Of a stretch of 5,418 nt of DNA, positions 5,393 through 5,418 are shown in pieces. This stretch comes from CAG-390 sp045541375 (GTDB lineage: Bacteria > Bacillota > Clostridia > Oscillospirales > CAG-272). The notes beneath the pieces are model-generated. The model was given only the letters and a program-made list of their open reading frames with translations. It did no database searches and had not been told where the DNA came from. A program made the position numbers and the translations under genes. Position 1 is the first letter of the stretch. Each line of letters opens with the position of its first letter. The stretch lies in contig JAZQJB010000020.1 of assembly GCA_045541375.1 (NCBI GenBank), forward strand, positions 1 to 5,418, read 5' to 3'.

Positions 5393-5418
5393 AAAGTGGA
5401 AAGTGAAAAGTGAAAAGT
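5393..5418. repeat. Tandem AAAGTGR repeat, cut by the window edge
   Basis: AAAGTG starts at 5393, 5400 and 5407, and a fourth copy starts at 5414 and is cut off by the window end. The period is exactly 7 nt, with unit AAAGTG followed by G or A. It lies just beyond the operon terminator, in non-coding sequence. The full copy number cannot be seen. Confidence 0.65.

Overview
The window looks like chromosomal DNA of a Gram-positive Firmicute, most likely a gut-type member of the Clostridia. This rests on strong AAAGGAG/GGAGG ribosome-binding sites on every gene, a TTG start, sigma-A promoters with extended -10 boxes, and close protein resemblance to the Bacillus subtilis YdjG/YdjH/YdjI families. 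The exact taxon cannot be fixed from the sequence alone. No mobile element, RNA gene or CRISPR array was seen.

Layout. Positions 1-318 are non-coding and packed with small palindromes: a four-unit AGTGATATT/hairpin array, a GC-rich hairpin, and a leftward terminator for the next gene. A leftward gene (319-1221) encodes a 300-residue soluble coiled-coil protein of unknown function. A rightward gene (1328-1945) encodes a YihX-like HAD phosphatase. These two genes diverge from promoters so tightly interlocked that their -35 boxes touch. The HAD gene ends at a strong 16-bp-stem terminator, which insulates it from what follows.

Positions 2079-5359 hold a three-gene operon with its own good promoter and a 3' terminator. 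It encodes an SPFH-domain protein with four C-terminal zinc ribbons (YdjI-like), a double-zinc-ribbon protein with a C-terminal membrane anchor (YdjG-like), and a secreted-then-anchored TPM-domain protein (YdjH-like). In B. subtilis the homologues sit downstream of pspA and help recruit PspA to stressed membrane. Here the SPFH gene comes first and no pspA is visible. The likely picture is a membrane-associated complex: an outward-facing TPM domain, a cytosolic zinc-ribbon adaptor anchored by its tail, and a cytosolic SPFH scaffold. Whether it works with PspA encoded elsewhere or with another partner cannot be told from this window.

The right edge (5393-5418) enters a tandem repeat with a 7-nt period that runs off the end. 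The most notable points are the pspA-less, reordered Psp-accessory operon, the expanded zinc-ribbon tail of its SPFH protein, and the interlocked divergent promoters beside an undescribed coiled-coil protein.
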